NCBI RefSeq assembly: GCF_002803095.1
Contig: NZ_PGLR01000030.1
Span: 1 to 64,000 of the forward strand
Length of the DNA stretch: 64,000 nt
Source of the DNA: Pseudomonas sp. ZH-FAD
Lineage (GTDB): Bacteria > Pseudomonadota > Gammaproteobacteria > Pseudomonadales > Pseudomonadaceae
Direction of reading: 5' to 3'
A program made the translations under genes and the position numbers. Every line of letters starts with the position of its first letter. The first letter of the stretch is position 1. The notes beneath the pieces were generated by a model. The model was given only the letters and a program-made list of their open reading frames with translations. It made no database searches and was not told the DNA's origin. This document shows, piece after piece, positions 56,058-64,000 of the stretch.

Positions 56058-58301
56058 TTACTCCACCAGGCAATCCACGCAGTACTCACCCGCTTCGGTT
56101 TGCAAGCCGTGCACGTCGATATCGAAACCCGGGAAGGCCTGATCGAAGGTCCGCGCGAAGGCCAGGTAGTCGAGAATCGAACGCGTGGCGGCAGTGAAGC
56201 GCTCGCCTGGCATGATCAGCGGAATGCCAGGCGGGTAAGGCACCAGCATCACAGCGGCGATACGTCCCTGCAACTGATCGATGGGCACCGCCTCGACCTC
56301 GCCGCGCACCAGGCGGTCGTAGGCATCGGCAGGTTTGATCGCCAGCTCGGGCAGCGCCGTGTACATGCTTTTCAGCGCTTTGGCCGTGGCGTTTTCGCGG
56401 TAGCAGCCATGCAGCGCGTCGCACAGATCACGCAGGCCCATGCCCTGGTAGCGGCCCACTCCCGCGTGAGCGATGGAAGGCAGCACGTCGATCAGCGGCA
56501 GATTGGCGTCGTAGCTGCGCTTGAACTCCAGCAGCTCGGTCAGCAGCGTGCTCCATTTGCCCTTGGTGATGCCCATGGAGAACAGCACCAGGAAGGAGTA
56601 CAGGCCGGTTTTCTCCACCACCAGGCCGCGCTCCCAGAGAAACTTGCTGACCACCGCTGCAGGAATCCCCTGCTGCTCCAGCTTGCCGGCTGCATTGAGG
56701 CCGGGCATCACCAACGTGACCTTGATCGGATCGAGCAGCACATAGTCATCGGCCACTTCGCCAAAGCCATGCCAGTCGGCGTCCGGTTGCAACACCCAGT
56801 CGCAGGTCTTCAGGCTGTCGGCGCCATCGGCCTCACCCGGCTGCCAGATACTGAACCACCAGTCCTCGGCGCTCAGGTTGCGCCGCACATTGGCCAGGGC
56901 GCGGCGGAAGCTCAGCGCCTCGTCGAAGGTTTCCTGGATCAGCGAACGGCCGGCCGGTCCTTCCATCATCGCCGAAGCCACATCCAGCGAGGCAATGATG
57001 CCGTACTGCGGCGAGGTGGAGATGTGCATCATGAAGGCTTCGTTGAAACGGTCGCGATCCAGCTGCCGCTGCCCGCCGTCCTGCACGTGAATCATCGAGG
57101 CCTGACTGAAGGCTGCCAGCAGCTTGTGCGTTGAATGGGTAGTGAACACCAGCGGCGAGCGCTCGTCGTACTGAGTGCCCATGCCATAGCGGCCAGCATA
57201 GAACTCGTGGAAAGCCGCATAGGCGTACCAGGCCTCGTCGAAATGCAGCACTTCGACCGAATCCCCCAGCGCCTGCTTGACCATCTCGGCGTTGTAACAG
57301 AGCCCGTCATAGGTGGAGTTGGTCACCACCGCCAGCTTGACCTTGGGCGCACGGCCACGCGCCAGCGGGCTGGCGTCGATCTTGGCCTGGATCGACGCCT
57401 TGCTGAATTCGCTCAGCGGAATCGGCCCGATGATCCCCAGCTCGTTACGTTCCGGGCAGAGGTAAAGCGGAATCGCGCCGGTCATGATGATCGAGTGCAG
57501 GATCGACTTGTGGCAGTTGCGGTCCACCAGCACCAGGTCATCGCGACCGACCATCGAATGCCAGACGATCTTGTTCGCCGTCGAGGTGCCGTTGATCACG
57601 AAGAAGGTGTGGTCGGCGCCGAAGTTGCGCGCCGCGCGCGCCTCGGCCTCGGCCAACGGGCCAGTGTGATCGAGCAGCGAGCCCAGCTCTGGCACCGACA
57701 CGGACAGGTCGGAACGCAGGGTGTTTTCACCAAAGAACTGGTGGAAGGCCTGGCCCACCGGGCTCTTGCGATAGGCCACGCCACCGCCATGACCCGGCGT
57801 GTGCCAGGAATAGTTGGATTGCGCGGTGTGCTGCACCAGCGCCTTGAAGAACGGCGGTAGCAGGCCGTCGAGGTAGTTGTGCGCCGCGCGCGCCACCTGC
57901 CTGGCGAGAAAGGACACGGTGTCTTCGTAGAGATAGAGGATGCCACGCAGGTGATTGAGATCGGCCATGGCCTCGGCCGGCGCGTTCTCGATGGTGACCT
58001 GCTCGCCCAGGGCAAAAATCGGCAATTGCGGCGCCCGCACTCGCGCCACGCGGATCAGCTCGACCATGTCCTGCAACAGGCGGCTGTTCTCCCCCGCCCC
58101 CTCGGCCGCCACCAGGATGCAGGCCAGACCGTGGTGAGTGGACGCGACGATACGCCCCTCGGCGGCGCTCGCCGTGGGCAGAATGCTGAAACCGTCCTGG
58201 GTAAGCTCCTGAGCGATGGCGCGTACGCGATCACCGGCCACGGTGTCGGCCTTGATGTCGCGGTGCACGATTAGGACGGGGAATTTGAGATCTTTATACA
58301 T
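56058..58301 (-). CDS. ldcA: lysine decarboxylase LdcA (fold I Orn/Lys/Arg decarboxylase)
   Basis: The 747-residue enzyme has an N-terminal wing domain (MYKDLKFPVLIVHRDIKAD), the PLP domain with SNYSWHTPGHGGG, INGTSTANKIV, HFDEAWYAY and the Schiff-base Lys393 in TTHSTHKLLA, and a C-terminal domain with PYPPGIPLIMPGE. It turns lysine into cadaverine plus carbon dioxide. P. aeruginosa LdcA (PA1818) is in the same place and is lysine-specific and induced by arginine; the specificity here is by position and similarity. It is monocistronic. Confidence 0.88.
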   Translation of the reverse strand: MYKDLKFPVLIVHRDIKADTVAGDRVRAIAQELTQDGFSILPTASAAEGRIVASTHHGLACILVAAEGAGENSRLLQDMVELIRVARVRAPQLPIFALGEQVTIENAPAEAMADLNHLRGILYLYEDTVSFLARQVARAAHNYLDGLLPPFFKALVQHTAQSNYSWHTPGHGGGVAYRKSPVGQAFHQFFGENTLRSDLSVSVPELGSLLDHTGPLAEAEARAARNFGADHTFFVINGTSTANKIVWHSMVGRDDLVLVDRNCHKSILHSIIMTGAIPLYLCPERNELGIIGPIPLSEFSKASIQAKIDASPLARGRAPKVKLAVVTNSTYDGLCYNAEMVKQALGDSVEVLHFDEAWYAYAAFHEFYAGRYGMGTQYDERSPLVFTTHSTHKLLAAFSQASMIHVQDGGQRQLDRDRFNEAFMMHISTSPQYGIIASLDVASAMMEGPAGRSLIQETFDEALSFRRALANVRRNLSAEDWWFSIWQPGEADGADSLKTCDWVLQPDADWHGFGEVADDYVLLDPIKVTLVMPGLNAAGKLEQQGIPAAVVSKFLWERGLVVEKTGLYSFLVLFSMGITKGKWSTLLTELLEFKRSYDANLPLIDVLPSIAHAGVGRYQGMGLRDLCDALHGCYRENATAKALKSMYTALPELAIKPADAYDRLVRGEVEAVPIDQLQGRIAAVMLVPYPPGIPLIMPGERFTAATRSILDYLAFARTFDQAFPGFDIDVHGLQTEAGEYCVDCLVE

Positions 58302-58422
58302 TGTGACGTCCTGAAGGCTGGCAGGCTTGGCCTGCCCATTGCCTCAGGTTAGAGGCTCCCCCTGATCGGCGGAACCCCCTGTGCATCACGCTATAAGAAA
58401 AGGTCGCAATTGCGCTGTTCGG

Positions 58423-59181
58423 TTATTCCGGCGCTTTTTCCAGCTGCGCCCACAGCGACGGGCCACCAGCTGATTTCTCGATCACGGCCAGGCGCGCCAG
58501 ATGCGCTGCAAGCTCCTCTTCGCTGGCGCGAATGACGCGAGTGCGCGGACGAGAGGCGTCCAGACGGCGGATCGGCGTGGCCTGCTGGCGCCCGCTGCCA
58601 TCGCCATCGGCGTCCTCACCGGCCAGAGACAGATTGGTCTGCCCACCAGTCATCGCCAGGTAGACGTCGGCGAGAATCTCCGAGTCGAGCAAGGCGCCGT
58701 GCAGTTCGCGGTTGGAGTTGTCGACGCCGTAACGCTTGCACAACGCATCCAGGCTATTGCGCTGCCCCGGATGGCGCTCGCGCGCCATCATCAGGGTATC
58801 GAGTACCGAGCAGTAATCGCTGACGTCGGCACGCTCGCTCTGCCCCAGAAGGGCGAACTCGTTGTTGATGAAACCAACGTCGAACGCCGCGTTGTGGATG
58901 ATCAGTTGGGCGCCTTTGATGAACTCGTAGAATTCATCGGCGACCTCCTTGAAGCGCGGCTTGTCGGCGACGTACTCGTTGGTGATGCCGTGAACCGCGA
59001 TGGCGCCTTCGTCGATTTCACGATCGGGGTTTAGGTAAACGTGGAAATGACGCCCGGTCAGGCGGCGGCCCAGCAATTCGACACAACCGATCTCGATGAT
59101 GCGGTGCCCGTCGGTGACCGGCATACCCGTGGTTTCGGTATCCAGCACTACGTAGCGTTTGACGGTGTTCTCGGTTGTCAC
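58423..59181 (-). CDS. dnaQ: DNA polymerase III epsilon subunit, proofreading exonuclease
   Basis: The 252-residue protein has exonuclease motif I VLDTETTGMP, motif II with HNAAFDVGF, and motif III with the His/Asp of SLDALCKRYGV...HGALLDSEILADVY. The C-terminal tail (ALEKAPE-like) carries the alpha-binding region. It removes misincorporated bases during replication. It follows rnhA by 73 bp on the same strand; in most proteobacteria the two are neighbours and often divergent, whereas here they run in the same direction. Confidence 0.96.
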   Translation of the reverse strand: MTTENTVKRYVVLDTETTGMPVTDGHRIIEIGCVELLGRRLTGRHFHVYLNPDREIDEGAIAVHGITNEYVADKPRFKEVADEFYEFIKGAQLIIHNAAFDVGFINNEFALLGQSERADVSDYCSVLDTLMMARERHPGQRNSLDALCKRYGVDNSNRELHGALLDSEILADVYLAMTGGQTNLSLAGEDADGDGSGRQQATPIRRLDASRPRTRVIRASEEELAAHLARLAVIEKSAGGPSLWAQLEKAPE

Positions 59182-59254
59182 GCCTTGCCTCTCTCATCTA
59201 TTCGGGTTGCCGCACATTCAGCGCAGCATCTTAACTCAGGTGCTGCATCACCGC

Positions 59255-59707
59255 TCAGCGCGCCGCACGCACATCGTCGACACCGCGATTGGCCAACTGG
59301 TCGGCACGCTCGTTGCCCGGGTGGCCAGTATGCCCACGCACCCACTGCCAGCTCACTTGGTGGCGATTCACTTCCTCATCCAGCTTCTGCCAGAGGTCGG
59401 CGTTTTTCACCGGCTCTTTCGAAGCGGTCTTCCAGCCGCGTTTCTTCCAGTTCGGCAGCCATTCCTGGATACCTTTCATCACGTATTGCGAGTCGGTCAC
59501 CAGCTTGACCGAGCACGGCCGGGTCAGTGCGATCAGGCCGGCAATCGCCGCCATCAGCTCCATGCGATTGTTGGTGGTATTGGGGTCGCCGCCCCAGAGT
59601 TCCTTCTCCACGCCTTTGTACACCAGCAACGCGCCCCAACCTCCGGGGCCAGGATTGCCCTTGCAGGCGCCGTCGGTGTAAATCACCACATCATGGGTTT
59701 CAGACAT
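59255..59707 (-). CDS. rnhA: ribonuclease HI
   Basis: The 150-residue enzyme has the catalytic Asp12 in [16 protein letters not shown], Glu in NRMELMAAI, Asp in TDSQYVMKG and the acidic C-terminal NERADQLAN, with the basic protrusion W(K)[14 protein letters not shown]. It degrades RNA in RNA-DNA hybrids. It lies between the methyltransferase gene (41 bp upstream) and dnaQ, so all three may form one transcript. Confidence 0.97.
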   Translation of the reverse strand: MSETHDVVIYTDGACKGNPGPGGWGALLVYKGVEKELWGGDPNTTNNRMELMAAIAGLIALTRPCSVKLVTDSQYVMKGIQEWLPNWKKRGWKTASKEPVKNADLWQKLDEEVNRHQVSWQWVRGHTGHPGNERADQLANRGVDDVRAAR

Positions 59708-59748
59708 TCATAAACTCTGTACAGAATTGTTTGGCCGCAGCCTGGCAT

Positions 59749-60507
59749 TCAGTTGTCGAGATCGCGCCGACTGACCTTGGCCACCGGCATCGGCAGCAAC
59801 TTGCCCATCGGCTCGCGACGCGACTGCCGCAACGGGCGCAAGCCGACCACCAGCTTGCGCGCCACCAACAGGTAGAAACCGGCGCCCGGCAACTGCCAGG
59901 CATCGCCCCAGCTCTCCATTCGCCGCAGGCGCATTTGCCAGGCCAGCGAAGCGAGCGGCGGACGATAGCACCCGAACCGGCGTTTCTCCAACGCAAAGCC
60001 CAGTAAACTCAGCCAGTCGCCGACACGGCTCGGGGCGATGCAACGCGCCTTGGCCAAACCGTCCCGGGCAAACAGGCGCCGCACGCCCCAGGCGCTCCAG
60101 GGGTGAATACCCAGAATCAGCAGATGTCCGCCAGGCCTGACGCTGCGAGCCGCCTCACGCAGCAGACCGTGAGGCGACAGACTGAAATCCAGGCCGTGTT
60201 GCAGCACCACCACATCGGCGGCGTGCTCACCCAAGGGCCAGGATTGCTCCTCACAGACGATCTGCACGCCAGGCATCGGCGCGCCAAGGCGCACGTTGTG
60301 CTGGATCTGCCCCGCGTTGGGCGGGCCTTCGGCGCCGGGGCCGTAGCTCACCAGATAACCACCGAAAAAGCGCGCCAGCTCTTCTTCCAGCAAGCGCCGC
60401 TCTTCCTCCAGCAACAGCTGGCCGAGCGGCCCGGCAAGCCAGTCGCGCGCCTCGCCGATAAGCTTGAGCCACTCAGGGTCGGCCTGGGCGAATGCCTGAT
60501 CAGTCAT
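59749..60507 (-). CDS. class I SAM-dependent methyltransferase
   Basis: The 252-residue protein has a degenerate Rossmann fold with ADVVVLQHGLDFSLSPHGLLREAARSVRPGGHLLILGIHPWSAWG, the late part of a methyltransferase of the UbiE/BioC type; the N-terminal SAM glycine motif is weak. It is divergent from gloB by 72 bp and lies ahead of rnhA. The same order holds in PAO1 (PA1814-PA1815). The substrate is unknown. Confidence 0.82.
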   Translation of the reverse strand: MTDQAFAQADPEWLKLIGEARDWLAGPLGQLLLEEERRLLEEELARFFGGYLVSYGPGAEGPPNAGQIQHNVRLGAPMPGVQIVCEEQSWPLGEHAADVVVLQHGLDFSLSPHGLLREAARSVRPGGHLLILGIHPWSAWGVRRLFARDGLAKARCIAPSRVGDWLSLLGFALEKRRFGCYRPPLASLAWQMRLRRMESWGDAWQLPGAGFYLLVARKLVVGLRPLRQSRREPMGKLLPMPVAKVSRRDLDN

Positions 60508-60579
60508 CGCTGCCTCCGCATGACAGGTTCTGCATGTCCTGTCTAAGATGCACCTTTATTACCAGCTTAGCGACCCGCA

Positions 60580-61353
60580 ATGATCCATATCGACGCGCTG
60601 CCCGCCTTCAATGACAACTATATCTGGCTGCTGCAGGAGGCCCGCAGCAAACGTTGCGCCGTGGTCGACCCCGGTGATGCGGCGCCAGTCATGGCCTGGC
60701 TCGAGGCCCATCCAGACTGGACGCTCAGCGACATCCTGATCACTCACCATCACTTCGATCATGTGGGCGGTGTCGAGCAACTGAAGACGGCTACCGGCGC
60801 CCGTGTCGCCGGCCCGGCAGCGGAAAAGATTCCGGCCCGTGACATCGACCTCAAGGATAACGACGCAATCGACGTACTCGGCCTGCGCTTCGAGGTCATG
60901 GCCGTACCTGGCCATACCCTCGGTCATATCGCCTACTACCACGCCGAACAGAACCTGCTGTTCTGTGGCGACACCCTGTTCGCGGGTGGCTGTGGCCGCC
61001 TATTCGAAGGTACGCCGCAACAGATGCACCAGTCGCTGAGCCGCCTGGCAGCGCTCCCTGGCGCAACACGGGTCTACTGCACCCACGAATACACCCTGAG
61101 CAACCTGCGCTTTGCCCATGCCGTCGAGCCGCACAACCCGGACGTCAGTGCGCGCCTGGCCGAAGTGGCCCGCTGGCGCGATGAGGGCCGCATCAGCCTA
61201 CCGTCGAACATCGAACTGGAACTGGCCACCAATCCTTTCCTGCGTGTTGGCGAGCCTTCGGTCGTCGCTGCGACCAACGGACGCGACGACCGGCAGTCGA
61301 GCGAGCCAAGCGCCGTATTCGCTAGCCTGCGTGCCTGGAAAGACAGGTTTTAG
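60580..61353 (+). CDS. gloB: hydroxyacylglutathione hydrolase (glyoxalase II)
   Basis: The 257-residue metallo-beta-lactamase-fold enzyme has the metal motif [10 protein letters not shown] (His56, His58, Asp60, His61), [10 protein letters not shown], the bridging Asp in [17 protein letters not shown] and the C-terminal Lys/Arg glutathione site. It hydrolyses S-lactoylglutathione made from methylglyoxal. The Shine-Dalgarno sequence is weak, but the start [16 protein letters not shown] is conserved. It is followed by mltD after 121 bp. Confidence 0.95.
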   Translation: MIHIDALPAFNDNYIWLLQEARSKRCAVVDPGDAAPVMAWLEAHPDWTLSDILITHHHFDHVGGVEQLKTATGARVAGPAAEKIPARDIDLKDNDAIDVLGLRFEVMAVPGHTLGHIAYYHAEQNLLFCGDTLFAGGCGRLFEGTPQQMHQSLSRLAALPGATRVYCTHEYTLSNLRFAHAVEPHNPDVSARLAEVARWRDEGRISLPSNIELELATNPFLRVGEPSVVAATNGRDDRQSSEPSAVFASLRAWKDRF

Positions 61354-61474
61354 TCGCAGAGAAAAAGGTCGACAGGCCCGCAAAAGACCAGATTAAGACT
61401 GGTGAAAACTTGACCACCCCCGGCCCGATTCCTAGAATCGCCCGATCTTTTCGCCGGGACATACACCTCACCCA

Positions 61475-63049
61475 ATGCCTTTATCATCACGCAAGCCATT
61501 GAATATAAAGGCATTGGTGCGAAGCTCTCGAGCGCTCGCGGTGATGTGCAGCATGATCCTGGCCGGCTGTCAGAGCCTGCCCAGCGATACTCCGGACCGT
61601 TCGGCTGATACTTCTCGAGCCGTGGGCCTGGAGCGCGAGCCGGAGTGGCTCAACAACCAGGTCAAGCCGCGCGAATACGCCGATATCTGGGAACGCGTAC
61701 GCGACGGTTTCAAGCTGCAGGATGAAATCGGCATCAACCCGCGCATCGAACGTGTGCGCCTGTGGTACGCCAGCAATCCAAAACACGTCAATACCGTCAG
61801 CGAACGCAGCGCGCCTTATATCCACTACATCGTCGAGCGCCTGGCCGAGCGCGACATGCCGATGGAGCTGGCGCTGCTGCCGGTGATCGAAAGTGCTTAC
61901 GATCCACTGGCCTACTCCTCGGCACATGCGGTCGGCCTCTGGCAGTTCATTCCCTCGACCGGCCGCCATTACAACCTGCGCCAGACCAACTGGTACGACG
62001 GCCGCCGCGACGTCACTGCATCGACCGAGGCAGCGCTCAACTATCTCAGCCGCCTGCATGAAATGTTCAACGGCGACTGGCTGCTCGCCCTGGCCGCCTA
62101 CAACGCTGGCGAAGGCCGCATCAGCCGCGCCATCGAGCGCAACGAGAAGCTCGGCCTGCCTAGCGACTACTGGAACCTGTCGCTGCCCAAGGAAACCGAG
62201 GACTACGTGCCCAAGCTACTGGCGCTGTCACAGGTGATCCTGACGCCGGAAGCCTACAGCGTGAGCCTTTCGCCAATCGCCAACGAACCCTACTTCGAAC
62301 AGATCGCAATCAAGCAGCACATGGACCTGTCCCGCGTCGCCAAACTGGCCGACCTGGATGAACAGGAGCTGCTGCAGCTCAACCCCGCCTACAAGCGCGG
62401 TATTACCCTCGACGGCCCGCAACATCTGCTGGTGCCGACCGATAAGGCAGAAATGCTCAGCGCCAACCTGGCCTTGATGAAACCGCAGGAAATGGTCGAC
62501 TGGCAAAGCTACACCGTGCGCTCCGGCGATAGTCTGCACGCCATCGCCAACCGTCATCACCTGTCAGTGAACATGCTCAAGGACGTAAACCGCCTGAGCA
62601 GCAACAACCTGAGCATCGGCCAGGTGCTGACCATTCCTGGCAAACCTGGCGCGCAACCGAGCGAGCCGCTGTATCAACAGCGCAACACCGCGCAGAGCGC
62701 GAGCACGCGGACCTATCAGGTGAAGAACGGCGACAACCTATGGCAGATCGCTCGCGCCAATCAGGTTGCCGTGCATGACCTGAAGCGCTGGAACAAGCTG
62801 CAAGGCAATGCGTTGAAAGTCGGCCAGGTGCTCACACTGGCAGCCGCCGACAGCGGCGCGCGCGTCGCCAGCACCACTCGCAGCACCGCCACCTCACGAG
62901 ACAAGGCCACCTACTACCGCGTCCAGCATGGTGATTCGCTGTATGTGATCGCCAAGCGCTTCAAGATTGACCTCAAGCGCTTACAGGCCTGGAATCCACG
63001 CAGCAGCAAGCTGCAGCCAGGGGAAATGCTGACCCTCTATCTGCCGTGA
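61475..63049 (+). CDS. mltD: membrane-bound lytic murein transglycosylase D
   Basis: The 524-residue lipoprotein has a signal peptide with lipobox LAGC (Cys32), a transglycosylase domain (about 95-250) with the catalytic Glu in LPVIESAYDPLA and the SLT signature SSAHAVGLWQFIPSTGRHYNL, and three LysM repeats starting YTVRSGDSLHAIA, YQVKNGDNLWQIA and YYRVQHGDSLYVIA near residues 345, 410 and 480. It cleaves peptidoglycan glycan strands in the periplasm, and LysM anchors it to the wall. The Asp/Glu-rich first part precedes the domain. The C-terminus ends just before the convergent HDOD gene. Confidence 0.95.
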   Translation: MPLSSRKPLNIKALVRSSRALAVMCSMILAGCQSLPSDTPDRSADTSRAVGLEREPEWLNNQVKPREYADIWERVRDGFKLQDEIGINPRIERVRLWYASNPKHVNTVSERSAPYIHYIVERLAERDMPMELALLPVIESAYDPLAYSSAHAVGLWQFIPSTGRHYNLRQTNWYDGRRDVTASTEAALNYLSRLHEMFNGDWLLALAAYNAGEGRISRAIERNEKLGLPSDYWNLSLPKETEDYVPKLLALSQVILTPEAYSVSLSPIANEPYFEQIAIKQHMDLSRVAKLADLDEQELLQLNPAYKRGITLDGPQHLLVPTDKAEMLSANLALMKPQEMVDWQSYTVRSGDSLHAIANRHHLSVNMLKDVNRLSSNNLSIGQVLTIPGKPGAQPSEPLYQQRNTAQSASTRTYQVKNGDNLWQIARANQVAVHDLKRWNKLQGNALKVGQVLTLAAADSGARVASTTRSTATSRDKATYYRVQHGDSLYVIAKRFKIDLKRLQAWNPRSSKLQPGEMLTLYLP

Positions 63050-64000
63050 TCAGCGCTTGCTGATCGCCTCCAGGCAACGCCCCGCCAGTTGCGTGAAACG
63101 CTGAAACGCCACGAACTGCTCATGTCGCAGCGCCCGCCCGGACAGCCTGCTGTCGGCATACAGCACACCGATTTCCCGCGTACCCGCGATGATCGGCGCG
63201 ATGAAGAACATGCCAGCGCCAAGACTGCGCCGGATCGGCTGGGTCACCAGCTCGGCCAGGTTGTAGCTGGCTGGCACGCCCATCCAGATCGCCTCACGAT
63301 GGCGCAGCGCATAACTGAAGATATGCGGCTGCTCCACCTGCTCGGCTGGCAGCACGAAGTCCTCCAACCATTGCTGAGACTTTTCCCCGATCACCCGTTT
63401 GGCGCGGAAGCGGCTTTGCCCATCGGCCAGAACCGTGAGCATCACCCGCTCCAGGCCAGCGCCCCGATGCAGGCCTTTGAGCAAGGTGTCGAGCACCAGC
63501 CCGACATCGGCCCTGGCATTGACCATCAGACCGAGATCCTGCAGTGCCTGCTGCATCACCAACAGATCCGGCTGCAGCAAACGCGCACGACGCTCCTCCT
63601 GCTGCTGGCGAATCTGCTCGGGATCGGTATTGGGAATCAGCCGGCACAACTTGCTGGCACCGAAGGTCGAGGCAACCTTCACCGCCTCATCAGCACTGGC
63701 CAGCACCTGCTGCAGGGTTTCCTCCGGCGTCAGCTCGATAAACGCTGCCACCTTGCCCAGCACACCCTCCATTTCTGCACAATCCCAGCCGCCCAGCGCC
63801 GCCTCGCTGATGCGCACGCCCAACTGTACGGCGTAGGCGGCCGGATCATGCTGGCTGGCGCCCGCCTGGGCGAGGATGGCGGTTTCGCCGAGGTTCCAGC
63901 TTTTCAGCAACGCCTGGGTAAGTTGACGAAAGCTGGCACCGAGCACCTCGCGCACCGCCTCATCGACATCGACACCAGGGCGCTCAAGGGCATCGGCCAG
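63050..64000 (-). CDS. HDOD/GAF-domain signalling protein, 5' part cut by the window end
   Basis: The frame is open through the right edge of the window on the minus strand, so the true start is not seen; 316 codons are present. The visible N-terminal part (AVREVLGASFRQLTQALLKSWNLGETAILAQ) is the end of an HDOD domain; a linker follows and then a GAF-like domain from about residue 155 (LVLDTLLKGLHRGAGLERVMLTVLADG, GVLYADSRLSGRALRHEQ). HDOD proteins in pseudomonads link to c-di-GMP and twitching control. The place beside mltD matches PA1811. Confidence 0.78.
   Translation of the reverse strand: MADALERPGVDVDEAVREVLGASFRQLTQALLKSWNLGETAILAQAGASQHDPAAYAVQLGVRISEAALGGWDCAEMEGVLGKVAAFIELTPEETLQQVLASADEAVKVASTFGASKLCRLIPNTDPEQIRQQQEERRARLLQPDLLVMQQALQDLGLMVNARADVGLVLDTLLKGLHRGAGLERVMLTVLADGQSRFRAKRVIGEKSQQWLEDFVLPAEQVEQPHIFSYALRHREAIWMGVPASYNLAELVTQPIRRSLGAGMFFIAPIIAGTREIGVLYADSRLSGRALRHEQFVAFQRFTQLAGRCLEAISKR

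Overview
The window is a GC-rich, densely coded chromosomal segment of a Pseudomonas. The TCA cluster, the lipase/foldase pair, fimL-nudC, ldcA-dnaQ-rnhA and mltD occur in blocks whose gene order matches, as I recall it, several separate stretches of the P. aeruginosa PAO1 chromosome (PA2856-2863, PA1571-1589, PA2827-2832, PA1811-1833). The different block order, plus a TRAP-type gluconate system beside a lipA/lif pair, suggests the P. mendocina/oleovorans lineage (inference; no 16S gene is present). I see no tRNA, rRNA or CRISPR.

Region 1 (1-2586) is a mobile-element remnant. It has 23-bp tandem repeats like an IS21-family end, a truncated reading frame, two unrecognised plus-strand genes (one possibly capsid-like), a perfect 18-bp inverted repeat covering a start region, a terminator and a short direct repeat before the conserved tesA.

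Region 2 (2587-9954) holds tesA, an ABC transporter of the YbbA/YbbP type, greB, a small unknown gene, and the secreted lipase lipA with its foldase lif. lipA has a candidate sigma-54 promoter and a Crc/Hfq-like A-rich site. Region 3 (9958-16988) is a gluconate module: a gluconokinase fused to the TRAP small permease, then dctM, dctP and a LacI-type repressor, divergent from a TonB-dependent receptor that closely resembles the PQQ receptor PqqU (YncD). PQQ is the cofactor of periplasmic glucose dehydrogenase, which makes gluconate, so the neighbours form one plausible pathway.

Region 4 (17084-30222) is the TCA block sdhCDAB-sucAB-lpd-sucCD on the minus strand and gltA on the plus strand. Both directions have clear sigma-70 promoters in the sdhC/gltA gap, and there are hairpins between sdhB and sucA, sucA and sucB, and lpd and sucC. 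Region 5 (30245-45150) is housekeeping and small-operon sequence: a START-like protein, a Cys-cluster protein, a beta-hydroxyacid dehydrogenase, exonuclease, ppnP, a DMT exporter, an ABC exporter, an overlapping DUF1287/DUF393/DoxX operon, an NAD-kinase-like gene, msrB, alaA, htpX, tpm, a dioxygenase and a TetR/hotdog pair. It carries two copies of a structured ~145-bp repeat.

Region 6 (45188-64000) has acuI, sohB, a phosphatase, an SCP2 protein, a phosphotransferase-SDR pair, a TSUP permease, nudC, fimL, a dienoyl-CoA isomerase-like gene, ldcA, dnaQ, rnhA, a methyltransferase, gloB, mltD and a cut-off HDOD/GAF gene. GTAGGG-bounded palindromic repeats lie in the gaps; one of them supplies the stop codons of two converging genes.
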